Under the pieces are notes generated by a model. It was not told the origin of the DNA. It made no database searches and worked only from the letters and a program-made list of their open reading frames with translations. A program made the position numbers and the translations under genes. Positions 1 to 10,899 of a DNA stretch of 64,000 nt are shown in pieces. The first letter of the stretch is position 1. Each line of letters begins with the position of its first letter. Origin of the DNA: Ryuthela nishihirai (taxonomy: Eukaryota > Arthropoda > Arachnida > Araneae > Heptathelidae). The stretch spans positions 25,647,404 to 25,711,403 of the forward strand of contig JAWZYU010000034.1 of NCBI GenBank assembly GCA_038380435.1. The letters run 5' to 3'.

Positions 1-181
1 ATCAATAAATTTTCCTTGTTGTAGTGATAAATTAATTAAATAAGTAAAAACACGTAAATGATATTTAGCAATAATTTGTAACATGGACAGTGTAAGTAAA
101 AAAAGTTTAAGAAGTTAAGTCTTCAGTAATCCTTTTGACTCCAACCAGCAACAGCAACAAGAGGAAAAGTCTATCTCCCAC
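1..181. other. AT-rich intergenic, nothing recognised
   Basis: Low-complexity AT-rich sequence left of the first transposon. I see no coding potential, RNA gene or repeat in it. Confidence 0.4.
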
Positions 182-669
182 TGGCTATGTCCACACTTGT
201 GCGTTTTACGTGCGCTAGACTCATGCACTGTGGCGAATGCCTCTAGCATAAGTGACGCATGCGCAAAAGCATGCCTCAAATCAGTTGAACGGCACCGTTT
301 TCAGTGATGCACACAGTAGCGCCCATGCTTCCACCAGCAGTGGAATTTTGTTCAACATTCCTTGCAACTTCGCAGTTTGTCTGGAAGGTTTCGTTCTCTT
401 TTTGTAATTATTGAGCTTGTGTTTTTTGTTCCCCATGTCGTCAGAACAAACATTGGCCTTTATAAATTATTATTAATAAATATATTCGTTATAGAATATA
501 ATAAATTATTCGTTATAAAATTATTATTAATAAAATAATAATATTATTGCCAAAAATAAAAATAAAATCTTCATTTATAATATTTTCACTAAATGTATCT
601 CTATGTATTCTACCTATGTTATATAACCCTACAAGTACTTTTTTGTCGTGATATGGAACCTTCAGCCGA

Positions 670-829
670 CATAAAGTAATTCATGTTCATTCATTCTTAT
701 ACCCGCTAACATAAAGTAATTCATGTTCATTCATTCTTATACCCGCTAACATAAAGTAATTCATGTTCATTCATTCTTATACCCGCTAACATAAAGTAAT
801 TCATGTTCATTCATTCTTATACCCGCTAA
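670..829. repeat. 40-bp tandem repeat, 4 copies
   Basis: A 40-bp unit starting CATAAAGTAATTCATGTTCA and ending TACCCGCTAA is repeated four times head to tail with no visible differences, then breaks off in CATAGCAG. It lies inside the TIR element at 182-1512. The copies are long, AT-rich and adjacent with no spacers, so this is a minisatellite and not CRISPR. Confidence 0.9.
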
Positions 830-948
830 CATAGCAGCATCAGTCACGTCCATTGCAACTTCACGTCTACACCGGTGAAAAATTGAAAACTATTTGACGC
901 ACAGGTGTAGACAGTTGAAGGCATGCGTCCAACGCATTCCATCTAAAG

Positions 949-1416
949 CAGTGTCTCGCAAACTTTTTTACTCTGCGGCACACTGAAGCTAATTTTTTTT
1001 CCGCGGCACACTGAATCTAATTTTTTTCCGCGGCACACCTAAAAAAGAATTTTTGATGGTTACGTAAAAAGAGGAAAATTGAAGTTTCGTTAAATGCATT
1101 TTATTTAAAATAAATCTAATAATAAATATAATTAATCATAACTCGGTGTTTGTTTTAAATATTTGTCTATTCTATGGCTTGAAATAATCAAAAATTAATA
1201 CCAAAATTTGGAAAAAGCTTGATAAATACTTACAAGATCCCAGTTGATAAAATCGAAAGATTTTTATGAAAGCACGTCGATAGCACGTCGATAACACAAG
1301 TCAAGTCAAAATAAAATCTTTGGAATATCTAGTGTCAATTTGAAAATCTCTCGCGGCACACTTGGAATCTCTCGCGTCACACTACTGTGCCGCGGCACAC
1401 AGTTTGCGAGACACTG
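949..1416. mobile_element. hAT-type MITE, copy 1 (468 bp)
   Basis: Perfect 16-bp terminal inverted repeats (CAGTGTCTCGCAAACT at 949, its reverse complement ending at 1416) are flanked by an 8-bp target duplication with one change (ATCTAAAG on the left, ATCTAAGG on the right). CAGTG-type ends and an 8-bp duplication are hAT hallmarks. The interior repeats CGCGGCACAC several times and encodes no transposase. A second copy is at 11468-11867. Confidence 0.88.
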
Positions 1417-1690
1417 ATCTAAGGCATGTGCTAGACTACTCTGTGTTGAAAAGTGGAACTGAAAGTTGAAAGTGAAGTTGAAGATGAAAGCGCACAAGTG
1501 TGGACAGAGCCATTGACTTTCGCAGCATCTCCCGTTACTTGCCAAAATTTCTAATCACGCCAACGATAAGAAAATTTCTATTTTTCCTTGCTGAGAACAA
1601 GAACTCTAAACAGGAAAAAATCCCTGAGCATATCATTACACTGGCCAAACCTAAGTTTGTAGTGGAGCAATTTTCTGTACTACTACCACT

Positions 1691-1724
1691 CTTTGAAGAA
1701 GGAGGCAGGCCTCCTTCTTCAAAG
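1691..1724. repeat. Perfect 15-bp hairpin, CAGG loop
   Basis: CTTTGAAGAAGGAGG (1691-1705) pairs perfectly with 1710-1724 across a 4-nt CAGG loop. Confidence 0.85.
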
Positions 1725-1827
1725 ATAAAATACATAGCGTTTAAATAAATAGTTAAAGTTAGAAATACATAATATTATTATATTATTATTATATATTATT
1801 TATATTACATATATATTACAAGTTAAA

Positions 1828-1879
1828 ATACATAGCGTTTTCAACCAAGGGCAGGCCCTTGGTTGAAAACGCTATGTAT
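1828..1879. repeat. Perfect 24-bp hairpin, CAGG loop
   Basis: Positions 1828-1851 (ATACATAGCGTTTTCAACCA and four more bases) pair perfectly with 1856-1879 across a CAGG loop. The loop is the same as in the hairpin at 1691-1724, and the outer arm ACATAGCGTTT also occurs as a direct repeat beside that hairpin (1731-1742). Confidence 0.85.
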
Positions 1880-2554
1880 AGAGAAAACGAATATGATTGA
1901 ATCTGTTTTATGTCGTTGTTTTGTTTACGATTATCCCCCTTTTCTTATTTTATGTTTTCTGCTTTACTATTTTTCCGTTTCTATTGCCCCATCTCACTTT
2001 TTTCCCCTTTTTCCCCTATCTCAATTTATCTTTCTTTCCTCCTTTCTTCCTTTATCTATTCAGATAGCTTACCGAGACGTCCGATATCGTGGTAAGCCCT
2101 TTCTTTCTAACATAGTTAATTTTTATTCACAAAATTATAAATTTTTCTTCTTGGCACTCTGGGCACCAGCATATGCTGTTTTAGTCTAAATTTCTTCATG
2201 TCCTAATGGAACAATTCAGATGAAAGTTGTATGGGCCCATGGCCCGGTACTCTGTACGTCATTCCATGATATTTGATCTTTGCACTTACCTCCATGGCAT
2301 TATCCTCCACACCTTACGACTCAAGCGGTGTCGGTGGTTGATCAAGGGTAAAGAAACCTATCCCTCGATTTACACGGTTTCAATTTCACAAGTCATAAAA
2401 ATGCAACCAGTTTTGATTTACGCTATAATAAACTGGCCAACGGCAGTACCAAGCTGAAAACATCGGTTCTCGTCCGATCACTAACGCAAGTTCCTGGGAG
2501 GGTTCCCACCTGGGAACACCGCGTGAAGTTCGCAAAAAAAATCTGCTGAGGACC

Positions 2555-2650
2555 CGCAATCCTTCTACTGTGATGTATTAAACTGACAGGCTCCTGTCCC
2601 ACCTCAGTGTCAAGCAGCTGCTTGAGGAGGTATTTATTTATTTTTTTTAT
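2555..2650 (+). mobile_element. SINE2 3' fragment
   Basis: The stretch AAACTGACAGGCTCCTGTC...AAGCAGCTGCTTGAGG followed by TATTTATTTATTTTTTTT matches the 3' half and tail of the tRNA-derived SINE2 at 3242-3432. The tRNA head is missing. Confidence 0.7.
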
Positions 2651-3241
2651 AATAAACTCCGATTTACACGGTATGGATTAAGATTTGCTTTAATGAATAT
2701 GATTAAATATCATGAAATAACAGTGATAAGCTTTAAGGGAAATTATTAGACTGTCATCCCAAAGTAAAAATAAACTAAATTATTTTAATTGATATTAATA
2801 GTTTCAAGAACAAATAGACAAAGATAAATTCCTATATCAATAAAATCGCATCTTAGTTTAATAATATCGTTAGCTTATATTCTTAGTTAATTAAGATTAT
2901 GTTTATATTCTTATATATTTGTGTAATCTTAATAAGTTATATTTATATTCTTTCCATTGTAATGCAATCTGTCTCGCGACATCTTAAGGAAATAAAACCT
3001 GTTTTGAATCGACAGAGAGATCTAACGTTTCTAGATTGAATTTTTTCAGACCAGAAAAAAAAATCGTGCTTTATCACATTTTTAGCAACAAGTTTACCTT
3101 TGTAGACTGTTATATAGCCTGAATACAGCTGATTCCTAAGAACACTCTTTCTTAAAATATTATATAAATATTAATTTTACAAAATAAAGCACTAAGTGTT
3201 CGCACAAATGCTTAATTTCTAATATATATAATAAATAATAA
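2651..3241. other. AT-rich intergenic, nothing recognised
   Basis: No coding frame, repeat family or RNA gene can be supported here. Confidence 0.4.
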
Positions 3242-3432
3242 TACCCCCTCAAGCAGCTGCTTGCCACAGAGGTCTGACAGCAGCCTGTCAGTTTATATGC
3301 CATAGTAGGAGATCTGAGAGAATGGCAGGACCTCAGCAGAAAAACGACACACACATCCATGCCTAATACCGGGGCTCGAACCCAGGTACCTTAGATCAGT
3401 AGCCAAGCGTGCTAACCACTCGGCCACGGGAT
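3242..3432 (-). mobile_element. SINE2, tRNA-derived, near complete
   Basis: Read on the - strand it starts with a tRNA-like head: A box TGGCCGAGTGGTTAGCACGC and B box GGTTCGAGCCC. A body follows (AGGCATGGATGTGTGTGTCG, AAACTGACAGGCTGCTGTCAG), and it ends AAGCAGCTGCTTGAGGGGGT with a short AT tail. Other copies or pieces are at 2555, 12294, 35755 and 37660. A functional tRNA is unlikely because no cloverleaf with a closing acceptor stem can be drawn and the tRNA part continues into the body. Confidence 0.8.
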
Positions 3433-3722
3433 ATTCACTTTATAAATATCCTTTCAAATTTCTCCTTATTACCGATTTTTCGGGATCGAAATGAGAAATC
3501 TATCTAGAAAATAATAGGGGGGGGGGGGGGCGGCAACAGACTGTTGCGGTATAACATTTTCTCTTCACTTTAGAAGTCTAAAAAAATTCTTAAAAAATGC
3601 GTAAAATATGTACAGATTAAATAATTTTCGGCCTTCATTTCCCTTACTAGCATTCTCAAGGGCATGGCCTTCCCTTAAATCCGACCCTATATAATAATAT
3701 ATTTGGTTTAAAAAGTATAGTT

Positions 3723-4107
3723 GGGCGGGGGTGACTCAGTCGGTAGCGCGCCAGGCTCGTAATCTGTAGTTTCCAGGTTCGAGTCCCAGCTGGGTCAACG
3801 TTGAGATTTATCTCCGCAAAATTCCTCGCCCTGCCCACGGCCAGTAGGGGACACCGATGGGCTTGGAAAGGCCGCCGTCCGTCGGATGGGACGTTAAGCC
3901 GTGACCCCATGTGTGGGAGATTCATACCCTGTACACGTTAAAGAACACTCTGGATGGCCTTGACGGGTGGCTACCATCTGTCTCCCAACAGCTGTTCCAG
4001 TGGATCCCCTCTCCCAACCTTCTCTGAGCTTTCGGGGTCCTTGTGACATGGCCATTTAGCCCATGGTGTGCAAAAAAGTGCCGCTCAGAGGTAAAACAAC
4101 CCAACCC
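3723..4107 (+). mobile_element. SINE1, tRNA-derived, full length (~385 bp)
   Basis: This is the best full-length copy of SINE1. The 5' head GGGCGGGGGTGACTCAGTCGG contains an A box. The B box GGTTCGAGTCC is at about 3776. The body runs from a GAGATTTATCTCCGCAAAATT segment to a 3' end rich in AAAACAACCCAACCC. Short open frames on both strands are by-products of SINE sequence. Homologous copies are at 4940, 7596, 10003, 34082/37014, 37961/50389 and 50755. The body, without the tRNA head, also forms satellite arrays at 29.9-31.7 kb and 54.5-57.9 kb. Confidence 0.85.
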
Positions 4108-4939
4108 TAAAAAGTATAGAACTACTTTCGTTCGGCATTCCGGTTCAATAATTCGGAAACATCGAGTACCGGAATGGCTTTCCGATTTAATTGCAGCACT
4201 GCTTTTAGTAATTGCTTCCCTTACTCACAATACACGCTTCGTGACTGGAACTAAGTGGGACCACCCGACGCAATTTGGGACCGATCGTTCAAGTACAGCG
4301 GAACTAACAAGAAAACAGACAATTTCTGCCACCGATAAAGTCACACGTGTTCGCCCGCCCTTTCATTCGTTCGGAATTACCGCTATTACATAATGATGAT
4401 TGTTATTGAACGAGTGAGTGAGAAAGGATCACGCTAAATCTAACTACGATGCAGAGATGGTAGAGCTCTGAAAATTTGCACCTAGGGGTAATTACGGTTA
4501 CAGATCTCGGGAAAAATCCGAAACTTGACCGTCGATGTGTCCTTCAAGGCCAAATAGAGGTCACATAGAGGCTAAACGTTGATTGAAGAGTTCTAGAAAT
4601 GTGAAAGTTGGTGTCGGGTGTTTCGGTTTGCAGATCTCACACTTGTGACGAAATTTCGGATCCTGAGGAGGTCTTTCGAGGACAAATCCAATCTTCCGCT
4701 ACTAAGGAACTAGAAAAGTTGATGGCTTTTTGTATTTGGAAGTGTAGATCTCAGAAATGTTGCGAAGGTTTGTATGTGATGAGTCTTTCCAGGTCAAAGG
4801 TCGAATGTAGATCTAACGGTGTTAAAGGGCTAAAGATAGGTACCTGGGAGTATTTTGATTCATAGAGCTGATAAATTATGTTAAATTTTGGATGCGATGG
4901 GTCCTCCAAGGTCAAAAGTAAAATTTCAATGTATGGGAT

Positions 4940-5290
4940 GGGCCAGTACTACCAACTGTTTTACCTCTGAACAGCACTTTTTTAACGCAATGGACTAAAT
5001 ATACAGGTTACAAAGAAAACGAAGACTCAGAGAAGGTTGGGAGGAGGAGACCCATTGGACAGCTGCTGGAAGACAGATGGTAGCTTCCCATCAAGTGTGT
5101 TCTTTCACGTGCACAAGGTATGGCTCTACCGCACAATAAGCCACCATTTAATGTCCTGTCCAATGGATGACAGCCTTTCTAAGCCCTTCAATGTTCCCTA
5201 CTGACCGACGGCAGGACGAGTAATTTGCGGAGATAAATCTCAACACAGGCACAGCTGTGACTCGAACCTGGGAACTGAAGAGACTGAGCT
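4940..5290 (-). mobile_element. SINE1, diverged copy
   Basis: Opens (as seen on +) with CTGTTTTACCTCTGAACAGC and ends with the antisense B box and head (GACTCGAACCTGGGAACTG, GACTGAGCTACCCTTGCCCC). It carries many substitutions relative to 3723-4107. Confidence 0.65.
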
Positions 5291-5385
5291 ACCCTTGCCC
5301 CAAAATGGTGATCCCAGGTGGGATACAAATCCACGATCTCCTGATAACATCAGGTGTTCTGACAGCTGAGCTACCAGCCAAAAAA
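5290..5385 (-). repeat. tRNA-like sequence (pseudogene or SINE head)
   Basis: On the - strand TGGTAGCTCAGCTGTCAGAA resembles an A box and D arm, and a B-box-like GATTTGTATCCCAC follows. The acceptor stem does not pair and the B box is degenerate, so this is a tRNA relic and not a gene. Confidence 0.35.
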
Positions 5386-5799
5386 GAAAAACACTTAGCA
5401 TACTGAGTAAAACTTTGTTCAATATACCGTTGCCAGAGAACTAAAAATTTGTTCACAGAGGTATTTTGGATTGCAGATCTCAGAAATGTTAACAAATCTG
5501 AAATCCCATGGCGTGTTCAAGATGAAATAGGAGTCGGAGTGACAGTCTAGAAATCAAGACGCACCAATTGATTAATAGCATGTCCAGATCTCGAAAAAAA
5601 TATGGGGAGAGCAAGAAATGCAATCGAGACAGAAAAATTTAAAAAAGGGAAGTGGGTGGATGAGGGACTGGATTTCCATTGCAGTATGAGTAAAGTGTAG
5701 TTAATGTGGTGTCACAAAACTCATACTTAAGTAATAAACGAATGACCTAAGCAGAGCCATGCTATGCAACTTCCTCCTTGCAGTTCGTGCGGAAACACG

Positions 5800-6640
5800 A
5801 CTGCCATGGTTCTATAATGGACTTGATCTGGAAAAACCTGTTACCAATCTGTTGAAACGAAGATCTTTGCCACCGTGCCCGGAGCTCGATGGTAAAACGC
5901 CGGAAGTGCAGGTATGGAACCGGCAGTGGAGGGTCAGACAGGGGTGTAGCTGGCTCGGAAGCAGCATCTGAATGATCTCATTTCCTCTGATCCCGACATG
6001 ACCAGACACCCAAAAGAAGAGAATGGTGGTTATGGTTACCAGACAAAGTAGCTGTTGACAGAAATTGGAGAGAACAAGTCGAGGCTAATGCCTCACGAGA
6101 TCAAAAACTGTAACGACCTAAGCAAGTCAGTGTATAGGACACACCGAAGATGATACTTATACCACGTGGTCCAAGGCGAGGCTGATAGCGTGCAACTCTG
6201 CAGTGAAGATAGAACACTGCTGTGAGATCTGGTCTGCAATGAAAGTATTACAGCAGACCATGGCCTCCCCACAGATGTGCCAGACCTCGACACATCTGTG
6301 AAGACAGGCAAAAAGTCTGAGTGTGCTACACGATGGCTGACATTACAGTCAGTCAGGTTTAAAGGCCTTCGTCATCGTGCAAGAGAAAATAAAGACATTG
6401 TACCTGTTAGGTGCAGAAGACCCCAGTGCAAACATGGAACGCGTGATGGTGGAGAGGATCCAGTACCTTCACCTCCGAATGCTGGCTGGAACCGTACACC
6501 TGGGATCCATAATTCAGTTTCGACCAGATAAGTGCATGGTACAAGCAGCACAAAGAATATTGATCCGCTCTGCAAAAGAGGACCTTGAAGATGTTCAGTG
6601 CCCAGGTACATCTGGACTTCAGAATTTGCGGTAACAAAGG
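5800..6640 (-). pseudogene. Decayed I/jockey-like LINE: RT C-terminus and RNase H
   Basis: Read on the - strand, 6637-6407 encodes a piece like the end of a jockey/I-type reverse transcriptase (YHALIWSKLNYGSQVYGSS...LDPLHHHAF). Then 6311-6093 looks like the start of an RNase H domain (VFTDVSRSG), and near 6009 there is SGHVGIRGNE, the usual C-terminal RNase H motif. The order RT then RNase H fits I-group LINEs. The frame is broken repeatedly, so it is a dead fragment. The family assignment rests on motif memory only. Confidence 0.6.
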
Positions 6641-6709
6641 AGAATTTCCGGTCGAAGATGAAACCGAGAAAAATGGTCTCCACCATTATTGATATGATGG
6701 TATTGCCGA

Positions 6710-7595
6710 GCAGATATCAATAATAACGATAATTTTAGTCACCTATAATTAAAAATTTATAGTGCAATACTTTTATAAAATATTCATTCTACAGTAGATG
6801 TGAATAACTTCAACAAATAATAAAAATAAATAATACACCTAAGAGTGGAAAAATAGAATTGAAAATGGAAAATTTAAAAAAAACTTGTTCTTTATTTTTT
6901 GTTTTTCATTTTGAGCTAAGGAGTTAAAACAAATCCAGCTAGCAGAGATAAATTTGAACTCTGGCACAGGTGGGAACTTGAACTTGGACATGCAGATTAC
7001 AGAGGTATTACAGTTTATTGGAAATACTTACAAATAACATCAGATTACGAGCGTAGTCGGGCTGATAATCTGCATAAGCTCGAAATGTGAATATGATTTG
7101 TACTTTTCGCGAAAATTTCCGTCTTTTCTTAACATAATCGTCATTTCGAAATGAATTAACGAGAATGTGGTTGAGAACGTCTATAAATTAGCATAGAAAT
7201 AACTTACTTTTCAATATTTCAATTTCTTCTTTGTGACGTACAGATGTTGGTCTAGAAAAAAAAAGGTAAGGATTATTCGTCATTGAAAAGAGACATAAAC
7301 TGAAGCAATGCCTCTTCATTGACAAGCTAACTGTGCGAATACCTTGCTTTATTCGTAAAGGTATTAGCAGTAGAAATATAATAATTTTCAACAAAATCAC
7401 GCATCGCAAATAGCAACCTTTCGCATAAATTTAATTCATAAAGAAAAAAATTTTCACATCCAAAAATCCCCACTCAAAATCAAAATCTTTTAACGCACAC
7501 ACATATAAAAAAATGTCAAATTAAACCAGATGTCATCTTTTTCTTTTTGTCCAACAAGCAATATTAAAATCATCTTCCTATGAAATACCCACACA
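6710..7595. other. AT-rich intergenic, nothing recognised
   Basis: Nothing supportable: AT-rich sequence with scattered short frames and no recognisable repeat. Confidence 0.4.
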
Positions 7596-8020
7596 ATTGG
7601 GTTGGGTTGTTTTACCCTGAGCGGCACTTTTTTGCACACCATGGGCTAAATGGCCAGGTCACATGGACCCCGAAGGCTCAGAGTAGGTTGGGGGAGGGGA
7701 CCCACTGGAACAGCTGTTGGGAGACAGATGGTAGCCTCCCGTCAAGGCCATCCAGCGTGTTCTCTCCCATACACGGGGTCACGGGGGGTTCTCCAGCGTG
7801 CACAGGGTTCTCCAGCGTGTTCTCTCCCATACACTGGGTCACGGCTTAACGTCCCATCCGACGGACGGCGGCCTTTTCAAGCCCATCGGTGTTCCCTACT
7901 GACCGTGGGCAGGGCGGGGAATTTTGCGGAGATAAATCTCAAAGCTCACCCAGCTGGGACTCGAACCTGGGAACTACAGATTACGAGCCTGGCGCGCTAC
8001 CGACTGAGCCACCCCCGCCC
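7596..8020 (-). mobile_element. SINE1 with internal duplication
   Basis: Full-length antisense SINE1, from ATTGGGTTGGGTTGTTTTAC to GACTGAGCCACCCCCGCCC. Its middle is enlarged: the TCCAGCGTGTTCTCTCCCAT segment occurs twice (7751 and 7811), separated by a shorter CTCCAGCGTGCACAGGG piece, which makes this copy about 35-40 bp longer than the others. The end carrying the A and B boxes is intact. Confidence 0.85.
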
Positions 8021-8159
8021 ACCCACACAGTATGGATGAGGTTGAGTCCCTCTAGAGCCGCATCTACCAGGGGCCCATTTTTCACGTTGATATTTTTTAA
8101 ATCGTGTTTTGCACGGAGAAAGCAAATAAAGGTTTTTTGGTCTTAGTATAGAAATTTCA

Positions 8160-8470
8160 AAATTTCTTAAATAGAAATTGTTGCTGATTTGGTCCTTTTG
8201 GCAAATGATGCTGATCAGATGAATTCTTTCATTACGGCTGTTGATGAGACTGGTAGTAAAGTAGGTTTGGTGATAAACAGAGATAAAATTAAGTGATGGA
8301 AATTGGTTAGGCAGGAATCTGAATAGTTCCACTGTTGACCAGATGTCAAATTTAATTATCTTGGGGAGTTATGTAACAAATACTGATGATGTGACGTATG
8401 GGATAAAGAAAAGAATACGATTGCTTCTGGCACTTTTAAGAATCTATGGAGAATGTGGAGATATAGATGT
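8160..8470 (+). pseudogene. RTE-type LINE fragment
   Basis: Nucleotide and broken-frame similarity to the RT segment at 57.9-58.9 kb, in opposite orientation. CTGATTTGGTCCTTTTGGCAA corresponds to the YADDLAIL region, followed by the GATGAATTCTTTCATT and TTAATTATCTTGGGGAGTTATG landmarks and GGAGATATAGATGTATACACC near the end. Several frameshifts and stops. Confidence 0.65.
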
Positions 8471-8939
8471 ATACACCTAATGGCTAAATTCTAATATATA
8501 AAGAAGAAATTTTTTTGTTGGTATGTCTGTACGCTTATGCATTTGGCCCCCAGAAGAGTTAGAGGCACCAAACTTTGTATGAATGTTCCTTTTACCCAGT
8601 GGAAGAATATAGGCTACGTGCAAACCCTCTGGGATCAACCAATATTGTGGAAGTAGCGTTTGAATTTCTGAAAATCCCCACAGACTTAACATTAATGGTT
8701 GAAAATTATTTTAAGTAACTGTTACAACCATTAACATTGAAAAATAGAATACATCAAACTAATCCAATAACTGATTTTGCGCGATTAAACATTAACGGTT
8801 GCTGTCGTGAGCCAGTGGTAAGGGTAAAATGAACCAGATTTTTACTTCGTCACGTGATATTAGATTTTCTTTGAACTGCGCCGAATGTGGTGTTGGGCCA
8901 GATGACAAACGATTTACCCACTCTACAGTATAGGACGAT
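8471..8939. other. Intergenic, nothing recognised
   Basis: No coding region or known repeat can be supported. The short frame at 8477-8692 on the - strand looks incidental. Confidence 0.35.
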
Positions 8940-9620
8940 CAATTAGCCCCTTGATTATAATAATTTATTTCATGCAGGGGGTTACAGTAAAGCCAAGGTA
9001 CAGGTAATTTTGGATATTAGTTTAAACGTTCAAGTGGCTTGATGCCCCAGTACATTTCAGAAATTAAAAAGAAATATTGATGATAGTACAAAACGACAAA
9101 CATATTTACAGGAATTACATACTTATTTGATACATATAAACAAAAAGAAAAGTTATACAGACGAAGACAAACATATAATATGAAATATGATAAAAAAAAA
9201 AAAAACAGAAAACTTAGGGGGAAGAAAAGGAAGGTTTAATACAACAGAGAGTAATATTAAATGAATGATAGGGAAAATAAAAAAGATTGCGGATAATCCA
9301 GACAAAGGGCAAAGATTGGGAGTGGGAATAGGGGTGAGGAGATATTGTTGGTCAAATGTTTCAATATTCTAATACGAGTGGAGTAATAGAGTTTTTGAAT
9401 TTTGTTTTAGAGTTTAAAGGAGTGATATCGCTCGGTAGAGAGTTCCAAGTTCAGGTTGCTTGAAAGGCAAAAGAAATTTCACTGAACTTAGCTTTGAAAA
9501 TCTTGGGAGTAGAAAACATTTTATTATCAGAGCGAAGGATGTGGCGATGTCGTAATCGAATATAGGGTGTAAGAATCGAATGAAGGGGATGAGACTAGTT
9601 ATAAATAGTGTCATGAATAA
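8940..9620 (-). pseudogene. CR1/L2-like LINE 3' end
   Basis: On the - strand, two adjacent frames around 9540-9420 give pieces such as FSKLSSVKFLLPFKQ and WNSLPSDITPL. The latter resembles the WNSLP...FK block that ends ORF2 of CR1/L2-group LINEs. A non-coding tail of about 450 bp follows and ends in AATAAATTATTATAATC. It is 5'-truncated and frameshifted. Confidence 0.5.
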
Positions 9621-10002
9621 GGGTAATAAACCGCAGTGTGGGTGACAGAGAGAAGCGCGTAAACAAGAAGGGCAGACTAAGCGGTGGCTGACGAACAGGA
9701 AGGTCGTTTTTTCATTGTGTCAAGGGGACACAGCCCTTTCTCAAAAACTCTTTAGAAGACGGTTCGGTTCTGTGGGAACCAAGGAACGATTTTGTGTGAA
9801 CCAGGCAGTTTAGGCAAGGTTTGTATATCCTCTCAACGAAATTTGAAGTCGGTAAAGAGATTTCTGTAAAGTACAAATTTCCACCTCATCATATGAATGC
9901 TTGCAGTAGCAAACCAACATTCGGATTAAATTTGAGCTGATTGGAGGAAGTCCAAAAGAACGTCTAGGAAGCCAATTAGTTCTGATCTTCAACCCCGCTG
10001 AG
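9621..10002. other. Intergenic, nothing recognised
   Basis: Sequence between the LINE tail and a SINE1. I see no feature. Confidence 0.35.
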
Positions 10003-10391
10003 TTGGGTTGGATTGTTTTACCTCTGAGCGGCACTTTTTTTGCACACCATGGGCTAAATGACCAGATCACATGGACCCCGAAGGCTCAAAGAAGGTTGGG
10101 GGAGGGGACCCACTGGAATAGCTATTGGGAGACAGATGGTAGCCTCTCGTCAAGGCCATCCAGCGTGTTCTTTAACGTGCACAGGGTATGGCTCTCCCGC
10201 ACACGGAGCCACGGCTTAACGTCCCATCCGACGGACGGCGGCCTTTCCAAGCCCATCGGTGTCCCCTACTGACCGTGGGCAGGGCGGGGGAATTTTGCGG
10301 AGATAAATCTCAACGCTGACGCAGCTGGGACTCGAACCTGGGAACTACAGATTACGAACCTGACGCTCTACCGACTGACCCACCCCCGCCC
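10003..10391 (-). mobile_element. SINE1, full length
   Basis: Antisense copy from TTGGGTTGGATTGTTTTACC to the tRNA-like head at 10391 (GACTCGAACCTGGGAACTA is the antisense B box). Close to the consensus of the other SINE1 copies. Confidence 0.85.
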
Positions 10392-10899
10392 CAGCCCCGC
10401 TGAGACCCAAGGAATCGAGCACATTCCTTATTTAAATATATGTGTGAATATAAACAAACTGTGTCGTTCATCCACTATTCTTGTACATCAGTCTGTTTTT
10501 CGTCTCTTTATACGACATTTAGTGCAGCACGTTTGAGGCAAATCTCAGCACGGGTGTAAAAAATCCGCGAACCGGTGGTTTCAAAGGTAATGGTGAAAGT
10601 TAATTAAGAGGGACTAATTAATCGTCCCTTACAAGTGCCCCGAAAGAATCGATATATCTCCTTCCCCACTGCGGTGCACGACAGGTAATGTTGTATATTA
10701 CACTTACCGTTTTATTCATTTGTTCTTGGGGGGACCCTTATAACCTTAATATTTTTTCCACTTCGTGAAAAATTAAAAGTTCTACTCAGATGTATTTTCA
10801 TTTTCCACCCAAAAATGTTTCTTTAATAAATAAACAACCAACCTTTCCAAACTTCTTTCATATTTATTGCCTACCTTTCTATTGCTTTTGGCTTTGGCA

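Larger units (their letters stand above)
182..1512. mobile_element. Unclassified TIR DNA transposon, non-autonomous, nested
   Basis: The ends are inverted repeats. TGGCTATGTCCACACTTGTG at 182 reappears as its reverse complement at 1491-1512, with 21 of 22 positions matching. No transposase ORF lies between them. The interior holds an AT-rich stretch, a 40-bp tandem repeat (670-829) and a complete hAT MITE (949-1416). Superfamily is unclear: extending the TIR outward gives CAC or CAA, and I could not fix a target duplication. Confidence 0.6.
1517..2554. other. No gene; hairpins and AT-rich sequence
   Basis: Apart from the two hairpins annotated separately, this stretch is AT-rich (TATTATTATTATATATT around 1775-1815). 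Short open frames such as the one at 1863-2189 have low-complexity, pyrimidine-driven translations and resemble no family I know. Confidence 0.4.
4440..5620. repeat. Degenerate ~110-bp repeats, interrupted
   Basis: A motif of the form (T/C)AGATCTC(A/G)...GAAAT followed 30-50 nt later by a GTCCTCCAAGGTCAAA-like string recurs at about 4498, 4630, 4745, 4890, 5475 and 5590. A related piece is at 32030-32145. A diverged SINE1 (4940-5290) interrupts it. No open frame spans the units. Confidence 0.5.

Noticed and set aside
670..829. Possible CRISPR array
   Set aside because: Repeats are directly adjacent with no variable spacers, and the setting is a eukaryotic transposon.
1863..2189. 108-codon frame with hydrophobic translation
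   Set aside because: Driven by a T/C-rich stretch, begins in a hairpin arm, and a second overlapping frame looks equally plausible.
3656..4393. Open frames in SINE1 (HFFAHHGLNG and AGNFAEINLNADPAGTRTWE translations)
   Set aside because: The same translations recur at every SINE1 copy on either strand, with stops and shifts in most. They follow from the SINE sequence and its tRNA-like head, not from a protein gene.
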